Numbered from the stretch's first letter, positions 37,601 to 45,695 are shown. The stretch is DNA of 63,095 nucleotides from Myxococcota bacterium (GCA_963169045.1 CAUJDF010000076.1:1-63095), one strand, 5' to 3'. Notes: generated by a model not told the origin, from the sequence alone. Numbers and translations: made by a program.

Positions 37601-38259
37601 TGCGCCGGCGCGTGCTGCGGACGCTCGTGCGCTACGGCGTCGACCCGGAGGGCGCCGAGCCGGTGACCGCCGCCATCGCCGCGTGCCTCGACACGCCGCT
37701 CGACGCGTCGGGCCTGCGGCTGCGCGACATCGGCCGCGCCGACCGCCTGTGCGAGCTGGCGTTCGACTTTCCGGTCGGCGGCCGCGACGAGACGGTCACC
37801 CGCGACGCGCTCGTCGCCGCGATGCGCGCGCACCGCGCCCCGAACGTGCCGCCGGACTACGTCGACCGCCTCGCGCGCCTGCGCTTCCCGGCGCTGCGCG
37901 GCTACCTGACCGGGCACATCGATCTCGTGTTCCGGCGGGACGGCCGCTGGTACGTCGTCGACTACAAGACGAACTACCTCGGCGACCGGACGGGCCACTA
38001 CGCGCCGGCGCGGCTCGTCGCCGAGATGTCCGCGCAGCACTACTTCCTGCAGGCCGCGATCTACGCCGTCGCGCTGCACCGCTACCTGCGCTGGCGCCTG
38101 CCCGACTACGACCCGGCCACGCACTTCGGGGGCGTGTACTACCTGTTCGTGCGCGGCATGGACCCGGCGGCCGGGCCGTCGCGCGGCGTCTACGTGGACC
38201 GCCCGACGCCGGCGCTGATCGAGGCGCTGTCCGCCGTGTTCGACGCGAAGGCGAACTGA
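34618..38259 (+). CDS. recB: RecB-like helicase-nuclease (exodeoxyribonuclease V beta subunit)
   Basis: Predicted 1,213-residue UvrD/Rep-superfamily helicase with a C-terminal nuclease. Walker A SAGTGKT is at residues 20-26, followed by VVTFTEAATAELRDRIR (motif Ia), DEFQDTD (motif II), GDPKQAIYGFRGAD (motif III), IHASKGLEYPVVF (motif V) and LLYVALTRAR (motif VI). The RecB-family nuclease core GHIDLVF...VVDYKTNYLG is near 1100. In the RecBCD complex RecB unwinds and degrades double-strand ends for recombination. TTG is the only possible start near the N-terminal motif. No recC gene is adjacent; recD is found 1.3 kb downstream beyond an oppositely oriented gene. Confidence 0.93.
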   Translation: MTATPPRLPLARGVTLLEASAGTGKTYSITNLVLRLVVEHALPIDRILVVTFTEAATAELRDRIRTRLRDALAHFLPGPPPVADDEILALAASVDRDAARKALERAIAGFDEAAISTIHGFCRKVLQDNAFESGADFDAELVADLDDLLREVVEDFWIRAVHEASPTFVRHLAARRIGVDSLLDLARKVAADPDPDVRPAPRDGDVDGATERYEAALDHARGLWRAERAAILATVAAAGDHLYARHPLFGPSKLDAAATRLDGWFASAASLSDDVAAFSQDRFVRETKVKAKALTPRHAFFEACDALCAAAAAVAGALDDRALALRHALVAYVREVLPRRKQAMHVRSFDDLLALVADALTRPDTGGRLADAVRARYDAALIDEFQDTDPVQWTIFHRLFGDGARWLYLIGDPKQAIYGFRGADIFTYLDAKTAAGTQQALGRNFRSDGRLVRAVNGLFEHGRGGEPFLYEGIPFHPVDAHHAGDRLRWPDGATRAPLRLRVLTRAEPDADKPINKGEVEETLPPLVAAEIAALLASGATLEDGRAVLPRDVAVLVRKNKQARAVQEALRARGIPAVIQGGESVFAAPEALELLRVLTALTGTSDARRVKAALATDLFGLDAAALAAMETDETRWEDWLDRLRAWRRLWAEHGFMRLFRALLADLGLPERLLAWRDGERRLTNLLHLAELLHAAAVEERLEPSGLVRWLAQQRIEPDAGNETRKLRLETDADAVEIVTIHASKGLEYPVVFCPYLWDGVGRREDAHLRCHDAGESILDVEIDQRSPDRRAHLNMARREEQAENMRLLYVALTRARQACVVHWGLVNECGTSPLAYLLHRPAGADPLEDTAARVKAWKGDDAEMMAELEALAARSDGCIAVERAVLGQVDAARYVPPPAPHVELRTSEFDRTRPLDTLWRRASFSQMKHAGREDMPALLAVTRDYDAAEAASAETPAAAEGDLIATAKVMGGNVFGTAVHKVFEDHDFRDADPESLRRRVLRTLVRYGVDPEGAEPVTAAIAACLDTPLDASGLRLRDIGRADRLCELAFDFPVGGRDETVTRDALVAAMRAHRAPNVPPDYVDRLARLRFPALRGYLTGHIDLVFRRDGRWYVVDYKTNYLGDRTGHYAPARLVAEMSAQHYFLQAAIYAVALHRYLRWRLPDYDPATHFGGVYYLFVRGMDPAAGPSRGVYVDRPTPALIEALSAVFDAKAN

Positions 38260-38311
38260 CGTTCCCGAGCCTCGGGAACGCCACTTCGCGGCATCGGAAC
38301 GCGGCCCGCGG

Positions 38312-39229
38312 TCACCCGCCGGGCGACGGGATGCGGAAGAAGTCGCGCGCCGTCCCGCCGAGAATGCGCGCGAGGTCGTCGGGCGGCAGCCCGCGCTCGA
38401 CGAGGATGCGCAGCTCGCGGTCCCACGCGTAGGGCAGGTTCGGGAAGTCCGTGCCGTACATGACGCGGTCGGGCCGCGCGGTGACGAGCTCCCAGGGCAC
38501 GTCGCCCGGGAAGTAGCCGGCGACGAGCATCGTCGTGTCGAGCCACAGGTTGTCGTGGCGATCGAGGAGGCGCCGGTAGTCGGCGTACTCGTCGGCGCCG
38601 AAGTGCGGCACGCACAGGCGCAGGTCGGGGAAGCGGCGCAGCACGCGCTCCACCCGCGACGCGGCGCAGATCGCGTGCGGATCGCACTTGTAGGCGGGGC
38701 TCTTGGGCTCGCGGCCGGCGTGCATCACCAAGGGGCGGTCGAAGCGCGCGCACGTCCGATAGACCTCGTCGAGCGCCGCGTCGTCGGGCGCGAAGCACTG
38801 CACGTGGCAGTGCAGCTTCACGCCGCCGAGGCCGAGCGCGAATGCCTCCTCGAGGATGGCGCCCGCCTCCGGCTCGCCGGGCATGACCGTCGCGAGGCCG
38901 GTCACCCGCGCCCGGCCCTCGCAGAACCCGGCGACGAAGCGGTTGAGCTGCCGCGCCATGCCGGGCTTGTGCGCGTAGTGCAGCAGCACGAGGTGCTCGA
39001 TCCCGCGGCCCAGCAGGAAGTCGACGACCGCCTCGGCCCGCAGCTTGTAGCGGATGGGCCAGCCGTTCTCCTCGAACCACGTCCACAGCGCCTCGAATAC
39101 GCGCTCGGGGAAGGCGTGCACGTGCGCGTCGACCACCGGCGGCAGCCCGGGCGGCACCGCCGCCCCCTCCGCGTCGTTCAGCGCCGGCAGCGGGCTGGCC
39201 AGCATCCCGTCGAGGCAACCTGCGCCCAT
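38312..39229 (-). CDS. amidohydrolase-family metal-dependent hydrolase (TIM barrel)
   Basis: Predicted 305-residue member of the amidohydrolase_2 group. It has DAHVHAF (metal-binding HxH) near residue 35, LGGVKLHCHVQCF in the middle, VMHAGRE, LCVPHFGADEYADY, and the late aspartate in VMYGTDFPNLPYAW. Family members include decarboxylases and lactonases; the substrate cannot be deduced. The ATG at 39229 follows GGGAGG; an earlier in-frame ATG at 39250 lacks a binding site. It lies between recB and recD on the opposite strand, converging with recB and divergent from recD. Confidence 0.88.
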   Translation of the reverse strand: MGAGCLDGMLASPLPALNDAEGAAVPPGLPPVVDAHVHAFPERVFEALWTWFEENGWPIRYKLRAEAVVDFLLGRGIEHLVLLHYAHKPGMARQLNRFVAGFCEGRARVTGLATVMPGEPEAGAILEEAFALGLGGVKLHCHVQCFAPDDAALDEVYRTCARFDRPLVMHAGREPKSPAYKCDPHAICAASRVERVLRRFPDLRLCVPHFGADEYADYRRLLDRHDNLWLDTTMLVAGYFPGDVPWELVTARPDRVMYGTDFPNLPYAWDRELRILVERGLPPDDLARILGGTARDFFRIPSPGG

Positions 39230-39523
39230 GCGACCTCCCGCGGGCACCATACACCGGATTTTCCCCGCCCCGCCCTCCCCGCGTAGAGTCCTGGTTCATG
39301 CGAACGACGCCACATCCAGCCCAGATCAGAATCGTAACGTGCTCGTTCGACACTCCACATGCGCCACACACGCCAATGATGGCACGTCTCGTCCACAATC
39401 AACGAGACGGTGAAGGCACGCGGTCGCCGCGGCTTCGCCCACGGGAGCGTTTCCGTGAGACGTGACCCGACGAAACGTTTCGTGACACCATCGCGGTTCC
39501 GCAAGTGGGGGCAGGGACCGCCC
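39230..39523. promoter_or_regulatory. AT-richer divergent region upstream of recD with palindromes
   Basis: 294 nt with visibly lower GC than its surroundings. It holds a hairpin with 8-bp arms CGTCTCGT/ACGAGACG at 39385-39409 and a perfect 14-bp palindrome ACGAAACGTTTCGT at 39470-39483, 40 nt before the chosen recD start. These look like operator or promoter elements for recD and/or the divergent amidohydrolase. No known box such as LexA is claimed. Confidence 0.45.
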
Positions 39524-41431
39524 GTGGAGCAGCTCGACCTGTTGACGGAGGCGCGTCCGCCGCGCCCGGCGCCGCCGCCGCCGGAGCCGCTCGAGGCCTT
39601 CCGCGCCGCCGGCGTCCTCGACGCGCTCGACGTGCACTTCGCCCGCGCCGTCTGCCGTCTCGGCGGCGCCGACGATCCGTGCCTGCTGCTGGCCGCCGCC
39701 TTCGCGAGCCGTGCGCCGCGCCTCGGCCACGTCTGCGCCGAGCTGGGCGACCTGCCGGCGACCGTGCGCCTCGAGGGCGAGGCCGCCACGGCGCCCCTGC
39801 CCTGGCCCGATCCCGACGCGTGGCGGGCCGCCGTCGCGCAGAGCCCGCTCGTCGGCGACGAACGCCCGCTCGTGCTCGACGGCGATCGCCTCTACCTCGC
39901 GCGCTACTGGCAGTACCAGCGGCGCCTCGTCCAGACGCTGCGCGCCCGCGCCGCCGAGGCCCCGCAGCCTGTCGATCCCGCCCGGCTGTCCGCCGCGCTG
40001 CAGCGCCTCTTCCCCGCGAGCGACGGTCCCGACCTCCAGATGGTCGCCGCCGCCACCGCCGCGCTGCGCTCGCTGACGGTCGTCTCCGGCGGTCCGGGCA
40101 CCGGCAAGACGACGACGGTGGTGCGCCTGCTGGCGCTGCTCCTCGACCCGCAGCTCGACCTCGGCGCGCGCCGCGTCGTCCTCGCCGCGCCCACCGGCAA
40201 GGCCGCCGCGCGCCTCGTCGAGGCGATCCGCGACCGCAAGCGCGACCTCGAGGCCGGCGGCGTCGCGCCGGAGATCATCGCGCGCATCCCCGACGAGGCG
40301 TCGACGCTGCACCGCCTGCTCGGCTGGCGCCCGGACCGACCGACGCACTTCCGCCACGACGCCGAGAACCCGCTGCCGGTCGACGTGGTGGTCGTCGACG
40401 AGGCGTCGATGGTCGACCTCGCGCTCATGGCGAAGCTGGTCGACGCCATCCCGCCGCGCGCGCGCCTCGTCCTGCTCGGCGACCGCGACCAGCTCGCCTC
40501 GGTGGAGGCCGGCGCAGTGCTCGGCGACATGTGCAACGCCGGCGGCGCGCCGCGCGGGCGCTCCGCCGCGTTCGACGCCGCGCTGCGCCGTGCGCTCGGC
40601 CCCCGCGCGCCGGCCGACGAGGGGCCGCCCGAGGCCGGGCCCGGCATCTGGGACTGCGTCGTCCACCTGACCCGCACCTACCGCTTCGGCGCCGACTCCG
40701 GCATCGGCACGGTGGCCCGCGCGGTGAACGCCGGCGAGGCCGAGGCGGCGGTCGCGCTGCTCTCCGGCCGCGGCGCGCGCCGCTTCGCCGACGTGGCGCT
40801 GCACGACGAGGCCGACGACGAGGCGCGCCGCCGCGCCCTGCGCGCGCTCGTGGTCGGGGCCTACGCCGGCGCGGTGACCGCCAGCGATCCCGCCGCAGCG
40901 CTCGACGCGCTCGGCCGCTTCCGCGTGCTCTGCGCGCACCGTCGCGGCGAGTTCGGCGTCGAGGCGCTCAACGTCGAGATCGAGCGCTGGCTCGGCGCCG
41001 CGGGCCTGATCGACCGCCACCGCGACTGGTACCCCGGGCGGCCCGTCCTCGTGACGCGCAACGACCACGCGCTCGGCCTGTTCAACGGCGACATGGGCGT
41101 CGTCCTGCCCGGAGAACGCGGCGCGCTGCGCGCCTGGTTCGCCGATCCGCGCGGCGGAGAGCCCCGCGCCTTCCACCCCGGCCGCCTGCCGCCGCACGAC
41201 ACCGTCTACGCGCTCACCGTGCACCAGAGCCAGGGCTCCGAGTTCGATCGCATCGCCGTCGTCCTGCCTGCGGAGCCCTCGCCCATCCTCACCCGCGAGC
41301 TGCTCTACACCGCGCTGACGCGCGCGCGCCGCCACGCCACCGTGTTCGGCCCCGCCGACGTGCTCCGCCGCGCGATCGCCGAGCGCGTGCGCCGCGCCTC
41401 GGGCCTGCGCGCCGCCCTCTACCCGGGCTGA
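39524..41431 (+). CDS. recD: RecD-like helicase (exodeoxyribonuclease V alpha subunit)
   Basis: Predicted 635-residue 5'-3' superfamily 1B helicase. Walker A GGPGTGKTTT has Lys195. Later motifs are LAAPTGKAAARL, VVVDEASMVDLALMAKL (Walker B), LLGDRDQLASVEAGAVLGDM, FNGDMGVVL and YALTVHQSQGSEFDRIAVV, with LLYTALTRAR at the end; this is the standard RecD order and length. The GTG at 39524 (reading MEQLDLLTEA) is preferred to the GTG 114 nt upstream because homologues start in this way and the extra 38 residues are Arg-rich noise. It probably works with the RecB gene upstream; recC must lie elsewhere or be absent. Confidence 0.92.
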   Translation: MEQLDLLTEARPPRPAPPPPEPLEAFRAAGVLDALDVHFARAVCRLGGADDPCLLLAAAFASRAPRLGHVCAELGDLPATVRLEGEAATAPLPWPDPDAWRAAVAQSPLVGDERPLVLDGDRLYLARYWQYQRRLVQTLRARAAEAPQPVDPARLSAALQRLFPASDGPDLQMVAAATAALRSLTVVSGGPGTGKTTTVVRLLALLLDPQLDLGARRVVLAAPTGKAAARLVEAIRDRKRDLEAGGVAPEIIARIPDEASTLHRLLGWRPDRPTHFRHDAENPLPVDVVVVDEASMVDLALMAKLVDAIPPRARLVLLGDRDQLASVEAGAVLGDMCNAGGAPRGRSAAFDAALRRALGPRAPADEGPPEAGPGIWDCVVHLTRTYRFGADSGIGTVARAVNAGEAEAAVALLSGRGARRFADVALHDEADDEARRRALRALVVGAYAGAVTASDPAAALDALGRFRVLCAHRRGEFGVEALNVEIERWLGAAGLIDRHRDWYPGRPVLVTRNDHALGLFNGDMGVVLPGERGALRAWFADPRGGEPRAFHPGRLPPHDTVYALTVHQSQGSEFDRIAVVLPAEPSPILTRELLYTALTRARRHATVFGPADVLRRAIAERVRRASGLRAALYPG

Positions 41432-41436
41432 CACAC

Positions 41437-41505
41437 TTTTTTTTTCCGACATTCGCGACGTGTCTCGACGTCCTCGACTCGTTGCACGGGAGGCGCTAAC
41501 CTCCC
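41437..41505 (+). terminator. T9 tract and GGGAGG/CCTCCC hairpin after recD
   Basis: A run of nine T (41437-41445), exceptional in this GC-rich DNA, comes 5 nt after the recD stop. It is followed by a short hairpin GGGAGG (41488-41493) with loop CGCTAA and arm CCTCCC (41500-41505), then a T-richer stretch. The T run is preceded only by a weak GCCC/GGGC stem. Together they are the best terminator candidates in the window, likely ending recD transcription before the small lipoprotein gene. Confidence 0.5.
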
Positions 41506-41569
41506 CGCGTTCTGTGTTTCACGAGACCGCCCGGCCACGGAGGTCGGCGGTGATGATTCGGGGGTGAAC

Positions 41570-42022
41570 ATGACCCGTCGTTGGTACATGGCCGCGGCCC
41601 TGCTCCTCGCGGCCTGCGGCGCCGAGGGCGTCGACGACCAGCCTGCCAGCCGCGTGGGGCCCGAGGGCGCCACCAGCGTTCGCACGATCAACCTGACCGA
41701 GGACGGCGCCGCCTACGTGGTCGACGTCGAGGGCGGCCGCACCGACGACGGCATCGACGTGATCGGCCGCGACGGCGGCCGCGTGCCGGCGAGCGACTGG
41801 CTGCGGGAGACGTCGCACGGCATCCAGGTCGACATCGCCCGCTACGACGGCCCGGTGGTGGTCTTCACCGGCGTCGAGCGCATCCTCGACATGAGCGAGT
41901 TCGACGATCGCGCCGTCGACGTCCTCGACGAGGCGCGCGGCCAGGGCAACTGCCCGCCGACCTGCATGCACTGCCCGGAGCAGGCCGTCGCCCTCTGCTC
42001 GAGCATGTGCGGCTTCCGCTGA
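41570..42022 (+). CDS. small predicted lipoprotein with C-terminal Cys cluster
   Basis: Predicted 150-residue lipoprotein: MTRRWYMAAALLLAACGAEG has a clear lipobox (LAAC). The mature part has Asp-rich beta segments (NLTEDGAAYVVDVEGGRTDD) and ends in CPPTCMHCPEQAVALCSSMC, five cysteines in 20 residues that could form disulfides or bind a metal. No family recognised. The ATG at 41570, just behind GGGGGTG, is favoured over the GTG at 41564. Confidence 0.75.
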   Translation: MTRRWYMAAALLLAACGAEGVDDQPASRVGPEGATSVRTINLTEDGAAYVVDVEGGRTDDGIDVIGRDGGRVPASDWLRETSHGIQVDIARYDGPVVVFTGVERILDMSEFDDRAVDVLDEARGQGNCPPTCMHCPEQAVALCSSMCGFR

Positions 42023-42108
42023 ACGACCCCCCGCCCTCAATTCTCTCCCGCCCCCATCCGTAGTTCAGACGACGGAACCGACCATCCGGTCGGCAGGCGG
42101 GGGGCCCC

Positions 42109-44220
42109 ATGTCGGCGACGAATCTTTCGCCGCGCGAAGGCGCGCACGCGAGTTGTCGCGAGCTCGCGCTTCTCTTCGAGCTGACCGGCGTACTCGGCGA
42201 GTCCCTGGACGTACAGGACTCGCTCGACCGGTTTCTCGCTCGGCTCGCCGGCGCCAGCGGCGCCGACGTCGCCGCCATCTTTCTCGACGAGCACGGGGAC
42301 GCCCGCCTCGAGGGCGCCCCGCTGCGCGTCGCCGTCGGTGTGGCGCGGCCGCTTTGGGGCGAGGCCCACGTGCCGGCGTCGCTCGCCGAGGAGCTGCTGA
42401 CCGCGCCCGAGGGGCTGCGCGAGTCACGGCGGGAGGCGCCGGCGACATGGCATCGCGGCGTCTTCCCCTGGCTGGGTCGCCGCCTGTCGCGCATCACGGT
42501 CGCGTGCATTCACACCGGCGTCCGGGCGCTCGGCGCGCTCGTGCTGGCGCGGCTCGACGACGCCCCCTTCGGCGCCTGCACGCCGCAGCTCCTCGGCCGC
42601 GTCGCCCGCCGCGTCGCGCTCATCGTCGACCACGCGCGGCTCTATGCCCAGCTCGCCAACGCCCGCCTCGTCACCGCCGTCGAGAACGCCGCGGATGCCA
42701 TCGAGATCACGGACGCCGACGGCCGCATCCAGTATGTCAACGCCGCCTTCGAGACGATGACCGGCTATCGGCGCGAGGAGGTCATCGGGCACACGTCCGT
42801 CGAGCTCATGCGCAGCCAGCGCCACCCGCGCGCCTTCTACGACGAGATCAGCCGTACGATCGGCGCGGGGCGAGTCTGGCGCGGCCAGCTGTTCGGACGC
42901 CGCCGCGACGGCAGCGTCCGCGAGCAGGAGGCGGTCATCTCGCCGGTGTTCGACGAGCGCGGCCGCATCACCAGCTACGTCGGCGTGAAGCGCGACGTCA
43001 CCGAGCGGCGCAAGCTCGAGACGCGCCTGGCGCAGAGTGACCGCCTCGCGGCGCTCGGCACGCTGGCTGCGGGCGTGGCCCACGAGATCAACAACCCGAT
43101 GACGTACGTCGTCGGCAGCCTCGAGGTCGCCGAGCAGCTGCTCGCGAGCGGCGCGCTCGAGCGCGATCCCGCCGGCGCCGTCGCCGAGCTGCGCGAGGTG
43201 CTCGGCGACGCGATCGAGGGTGCCGAGCGCGTGCGTCACATCGTGCGCGGCCTCAAGGACTTCGCGCGCCCCGCCGACGGCGAGACCGGGCGGGCGGTCG
43301 TGGGCCGCGCCGTCGCGACCGCGGCGCAGATGGTGCAGAACGAGATCCGCCACCGGGCGCGCTTCGTGGTGCAGTGCGACGAGACGGCGACCGCCGCGAT
43401 GCGCGAGAGCGCGCTCGTGCAGGTGCTGCTCAACCTGCTGCTGAACGCGGCCCAGGCGATCAAGCCAGGCGCGGTCGAGGACAACGAGATCCGGGTGACC
43501 TGTCGCCTCGAGGGCGAGGGGCTCGTCGCCCTCTCGATTCGAGACACAGGAGCAGGCATGGACGCGGACACCCTGGATCGCATCTTCGATCCCTTCTTCA
43601 CCACGAAGCGCGTCGGCGAAGGCACCGGCCTCGGTCTGTCGGTCTGTCATGGCATCGTCAAGTCGGTCGGCGGCGAGATCGACGTCGAGAGCGAGCCGGG
43701 GCGCGGGTCGACGCTGACGCTGACGCTGCCATCGGCGGGACCGGCGCCGCTCATCGTCCCGTGCGAGCGCGACGACGAGGTGGCGACGCGGCCCGCGCGC
43801 ATCCTGCTGGTGGACGACGAGCCGCTCATCGGCCAGATGATCCGCCGCGTCCTGCGCGACCACGACGTGACGGTCTGTACGAGCGGGCGCGAGGGCCTGG
43901 CCGCCTGGCTGGGAGACGAGCCCTTCGACCTCGCGCTGTGCGATCTCATGATGCCCGACCTCACGGGCATGGAGTTTTACGCTCAGGCGCGCCAGCACGC
44001 GCCGGGCCTCGAGGACCGCATTCTGTTCATCACCGGCGGCATCTTCACGCCCGAGGCCGAGGAGTTCGTCGCCGGCCTCGCCCGCGCGCCGCTCGAGAAG
44101 CCCTTCGCCGCCGCGCGCCTGCTGGCGCTCGTGCAGGAGCAGCTCCGCCGCAACGCCGGCCTGCCGGAGACCGACGAGCTGCAGCTCCTCGAAGAGACGG
44201 CGCACTCCGCCTTTCGCTGA
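42109..44220 (+). CDS. hybrid histidine kinase: GAF-like, PAS, HisKA/HATPase and receiver domain
   Basis: Predicted 703-residue cytoplasmic sensor kinase without membrane helices. A GAF-like domain (about 15-180) precedes a PAS/PAC unit (about 185-305; AADAIEITDADGRIQYVNAA, then SYVGVKRDVTERRKLE). The dimerisation box AAGVAHEINNPMTY carries phospho-acceptor His325. The ATPase domain has NLLLNAAQAI (N box), DTGAGM (G1), FDPFFTTK (F) and GTGLGLSV (G2). The C-terminal receiver begins ILLVDDEPLI with phospho-Asp612 in LCDLMMPD. The lack of membrane segments and the fused receiver suggest a phosphorelay responding to an internal signal. Stop codons of this gene and the OsmC gene abut tail to tail. 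Confidence 0.95.
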   Translation: MSATNLSPREGAHASCRELALLFELTGVLGESLDVQDSLDRFLARLAGASGADVAAIFLDEHGDARLEGAPLRVAVGVARPLWGEAHVPASLAEELLTAPEGLRESRREAPATWHRGVFPWLGRRLSRITVACIHTGVRALGALVLARLDDAPFGACTPQLLGRVARRVALIVDHARLYAQLANARLVTAVENAADAIEITDADGRIQYVNAAFETMTGYRREEVIGHTSVELMRSQRHPRAFYDEISRTIGAGRVWRGQLFGRRRDGSVREQEAVISPVFDERGRITSYVGVKRDVTERRKLETRLAQSDRLAALGTLAAGVAHEINNPMTYVVGSLEVAEQLLASGALERDPAGAVAELREVLGDAIEGAERVRHIVRGLKDFARPADGETGRAVVGRAVATAAQMVQNEIRHRARFVVQCDETATAAMRESALVQVLLNLLLNAAQAIKPGAVEDNEIRVTCRLEGEGLVALSIRDTGAGMDADTLDRIFDPFFTTKRVGEGTGLGLSVCHGIVKSVGGEIDVESEPGRGSTLTLTLPSAGPAPLIVPCERDDEVATRPARILLVDDEPLIGQMIRRVLRDHDVTVCTSGREGLAAWLGDEPFDLALCDLMMPDLTGMEFYAQARQHAPGLEDRILFITGGIFTPEAEEFVAGLARAPLEKPFAAARLLALVQEQLRRNAGLPETDELQLLEETAHSAFR

Positions 44221-44679
44221 TCACCCCGCCGGCTCGACCTTCACCTCGACGTCGAAGCCGTCCCGGACGCTCTGGGTCACCACGCAGAAGTCCTCGAAGT
44301 CACCGAGGCAGCCCGAAAGCAGGGCCGGATCGCCGTCGATCTCCGGACGCAGCACCACGGAGACGGCGCCGATGCGCAGGCGCTTGCGCTCGTTGCGGAC
44401 GAGCGTGACGTCGGCCTCCGCGGTGATCCGGCCGATGGGCACCTTCGCGCGCCGGGCGCAGAACAGCAGGCTCGCCGCGAGACAGTTGCCGATCGCGGCG
44501 GCGAGCAGACGCGACGGGTTGGGCCCCGCATCGTGGCCGAGCGGCGGCGGCTCGTCGGTGCGCAGCTCGCCCATGGACTCCTTGTCGAAGCGGATGCGGA
44601 ACTCGTACCCGTCGACCAGCTCGAGCTGGATGCGGAAGGCACCCGCGTGGGCGGCGGGCGGCGTCGCGGCATCGGTCAT
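44221..44679 (-). CDS. OsmC/Ohr-family protein
   Basis: Predicted 152-residue OsmC-type protein, related to thiol-dependent peroxidases that reduce organic hydroperoxides. Hallmarks are GPNPSRLLAAAIGNCLAASLLFC (helix with the first redox Cys) and DFEDFCVVTQSVRDG (second Cys in the VTQSV context). Length is typical. The ATG is preceded by GGAGGTGATCC. Whether it acts on peroxides or on another substrate cannot be read from the sequence. Confidence 0.88.
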   Translation of the reverse strand: MTDAATPPAAHAGAFRIQLELVDGYEFRIRFDKESMGELRTDEPPPLGHDAGPNPSRLLAAAIGNCLAASLLFCARRAKVPIGRITAEADVTLVRNERKRLRIGAVSVVLRPEIDGDPALLSGCLGDFEDFCVVTQSVRDGFDVEVKVEPAG

Positions 44680-44784
44680 GGATCACCTCCGTGGCGATCC
44701 GAAGAGCAAGGTGCGTTCCATGGCGCCGCAGCGGCCGCTTGCGGGCCGCCCGTCACGCTCGGGTGACACGGGCGCCCGGACGCG

Positions 44785-45117
44785 TCACTCGCGCGGCAGC
44801 GCCTCGATCTTCGCCGCCAGCACGAAGTCGTTCTCGGACAGACCGTCGATGGCGTGCGTCCAGACCTGGAAGTCGAGGCGGTCGTAGTGCACGCAGAAAT
44901 CGGGGTGGTGGCCCTCGGCCTCGGCGAGCGCGGCGACGCGGTTGACGAAGGCGATCAGCGCCACGAAGTCGCGGAAGCGCAGCTCGCGGCGCAGTCGGCC
45001 GCCCTCCACGCGCCAGCCGGGCACCTGCGGCAGGAGCTCGCAGACCTCGCCCTCGCCGAGCGCCGCCACGCCGCCCTCGCAGGGCACGCACCTCTTCGTC
45101 GTCAGGTCTTCGCTCAT
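44785..45117 (-). CDS. phhB: pterin-4a-carbinolamine dehydratase
   Basis: Predicted 110-residue protein of the PCD/DCoH family, which dehydrates 4a-hydroxy-tetrahydropterins and so recycles the cofactor of aromatic amino acid hydroxylases. The active-site pattern EAEGHHPDFCVHYDRLDFQV, with the paired histidines, and the ending THAIDGLSENDFVLAAKIEAL are diagnostic. No hydroxylase gene is adjacent, so its role here may be general pterin recycling. Start ATG 45117. Confidence 0.93.
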   Translation of the reverse strand: MSEDLTTKRCVPCEGGVAALGEGEVCELLPQVPGWRVEGGRLRRELRFRDFVALIAFVNRVAALAEAEGHHPDFCVHYDRLDFQVWTHAIDGLSENDFVLAAKIEALPRE

Positions 45118-45264
45118 GTCCCCTCCGTCCCGGTGCTTCTACGCGGCGCGGCGCGACGGGGCAACGGGCGCCGCCACGGAATGCGCCACCGCGCCCCCGA
45201 GTCCGCCGGCGCTCGCGGGGCACAGCCCTTGCTGCCCGGTCGGGCAAAACGAGGAGGTACCCGC

Positions 45265-45591
45265 ATGAGGACCGTCGACAGCCACGCGCTGCTGCAGTTG
45301 ATGCAAGGCACGCCGGACATGGTGCTCGTCGAGGTGCTCGACCACGGGCCCTACGAAGACTGGCACCTGCCCGGGGCCATCAACATCCCCCTCGACGAGC
45401 GCTTCGAGGAGCGCGTCGGGATCTTCCTCCCCGATCCGGACCGCCTCGTCGTGGTGTATTGCGGCGGGCCCGCCTCGCCGACATCGCCCGAGGCGGCCGA
45501 GCGCCTCGAGCGCCTCGGGTACTCGCGGGTGATGCACTATCCCGGCGGCAAGCGCGCGTGGCGCGACGCCGACCTGCCGATCGAGCGTTAG
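45265..45591 (+). CDS. rhodanese-domain protein (single domain)
   Basis: Predicted 108-residue single-domain rhodanese. It has VLVEVLDHGPYEDWHLPGAI (family CH2A region) and VVVYCGGPASPTS with the sulfur-accepting Cys66. LERLGYSRVMHYPGGKRAWR follows near the end. It would transfer sulfane sulfur to a thiol or cyanide-like acceptor; the partner is unknown. GAGGAGG lies 8 nt before the ATG. Its stop is at the edge of the large hairpin at 45593. Confidence 0.92.
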   Translation: MRTVDSHALLQLMQGTPDMVLVEVLDHGPYEDWHLPGAINIPLDERFEERVGIFLPDPDRLVVVYCGGPASPTSPEAAERLERLGYSRVMHYPGGKRAWRDADLPIER

Positions 45592-45592
45592 G

Positions 45593-45683
45593 CTCGAGTT
45601 TCGCCATCGGCTTCGGCTGTGGGAGCAAGCTGCGGCGGCCGGTCGGGGCCGGCCGCAGGCAGCCGAAAACGGCGAAACTCGAG
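45593..45683. repeat. 91-nt compound inverted repeat between convergent genes
   Basis: A nested palindromic structure fills the space between the rhodanese stop and the STAND-gene stop. Outer arms CTCGAGTTTCGCC (45593-45605) and GGCGAAACTCGAG (45671-45683) are perfect 13-bp complements. Middle arms TTCGGCTG (45612-45619) and CAGCCGAA (45660-45667) are perfect over 8 bp. The inner stem CTGC...GGCCGG / CCGGCC GCAG spans 45630-45658. There is no T tract on either side. It may be a bidirectional transcription barrier, an RNA structural element, or a small palindromic repeat. Confidence 0.75.
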
Positions 45684-45695
45684 GTCGGGCTCGGG

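Noticed and set aside
39410-39523. Upstream start (GTG 39410) for recD
   Set aside because: The added residues are Arg-rich without similarity to RecD, and the segment contains the palindrome and promoter-like DNA.
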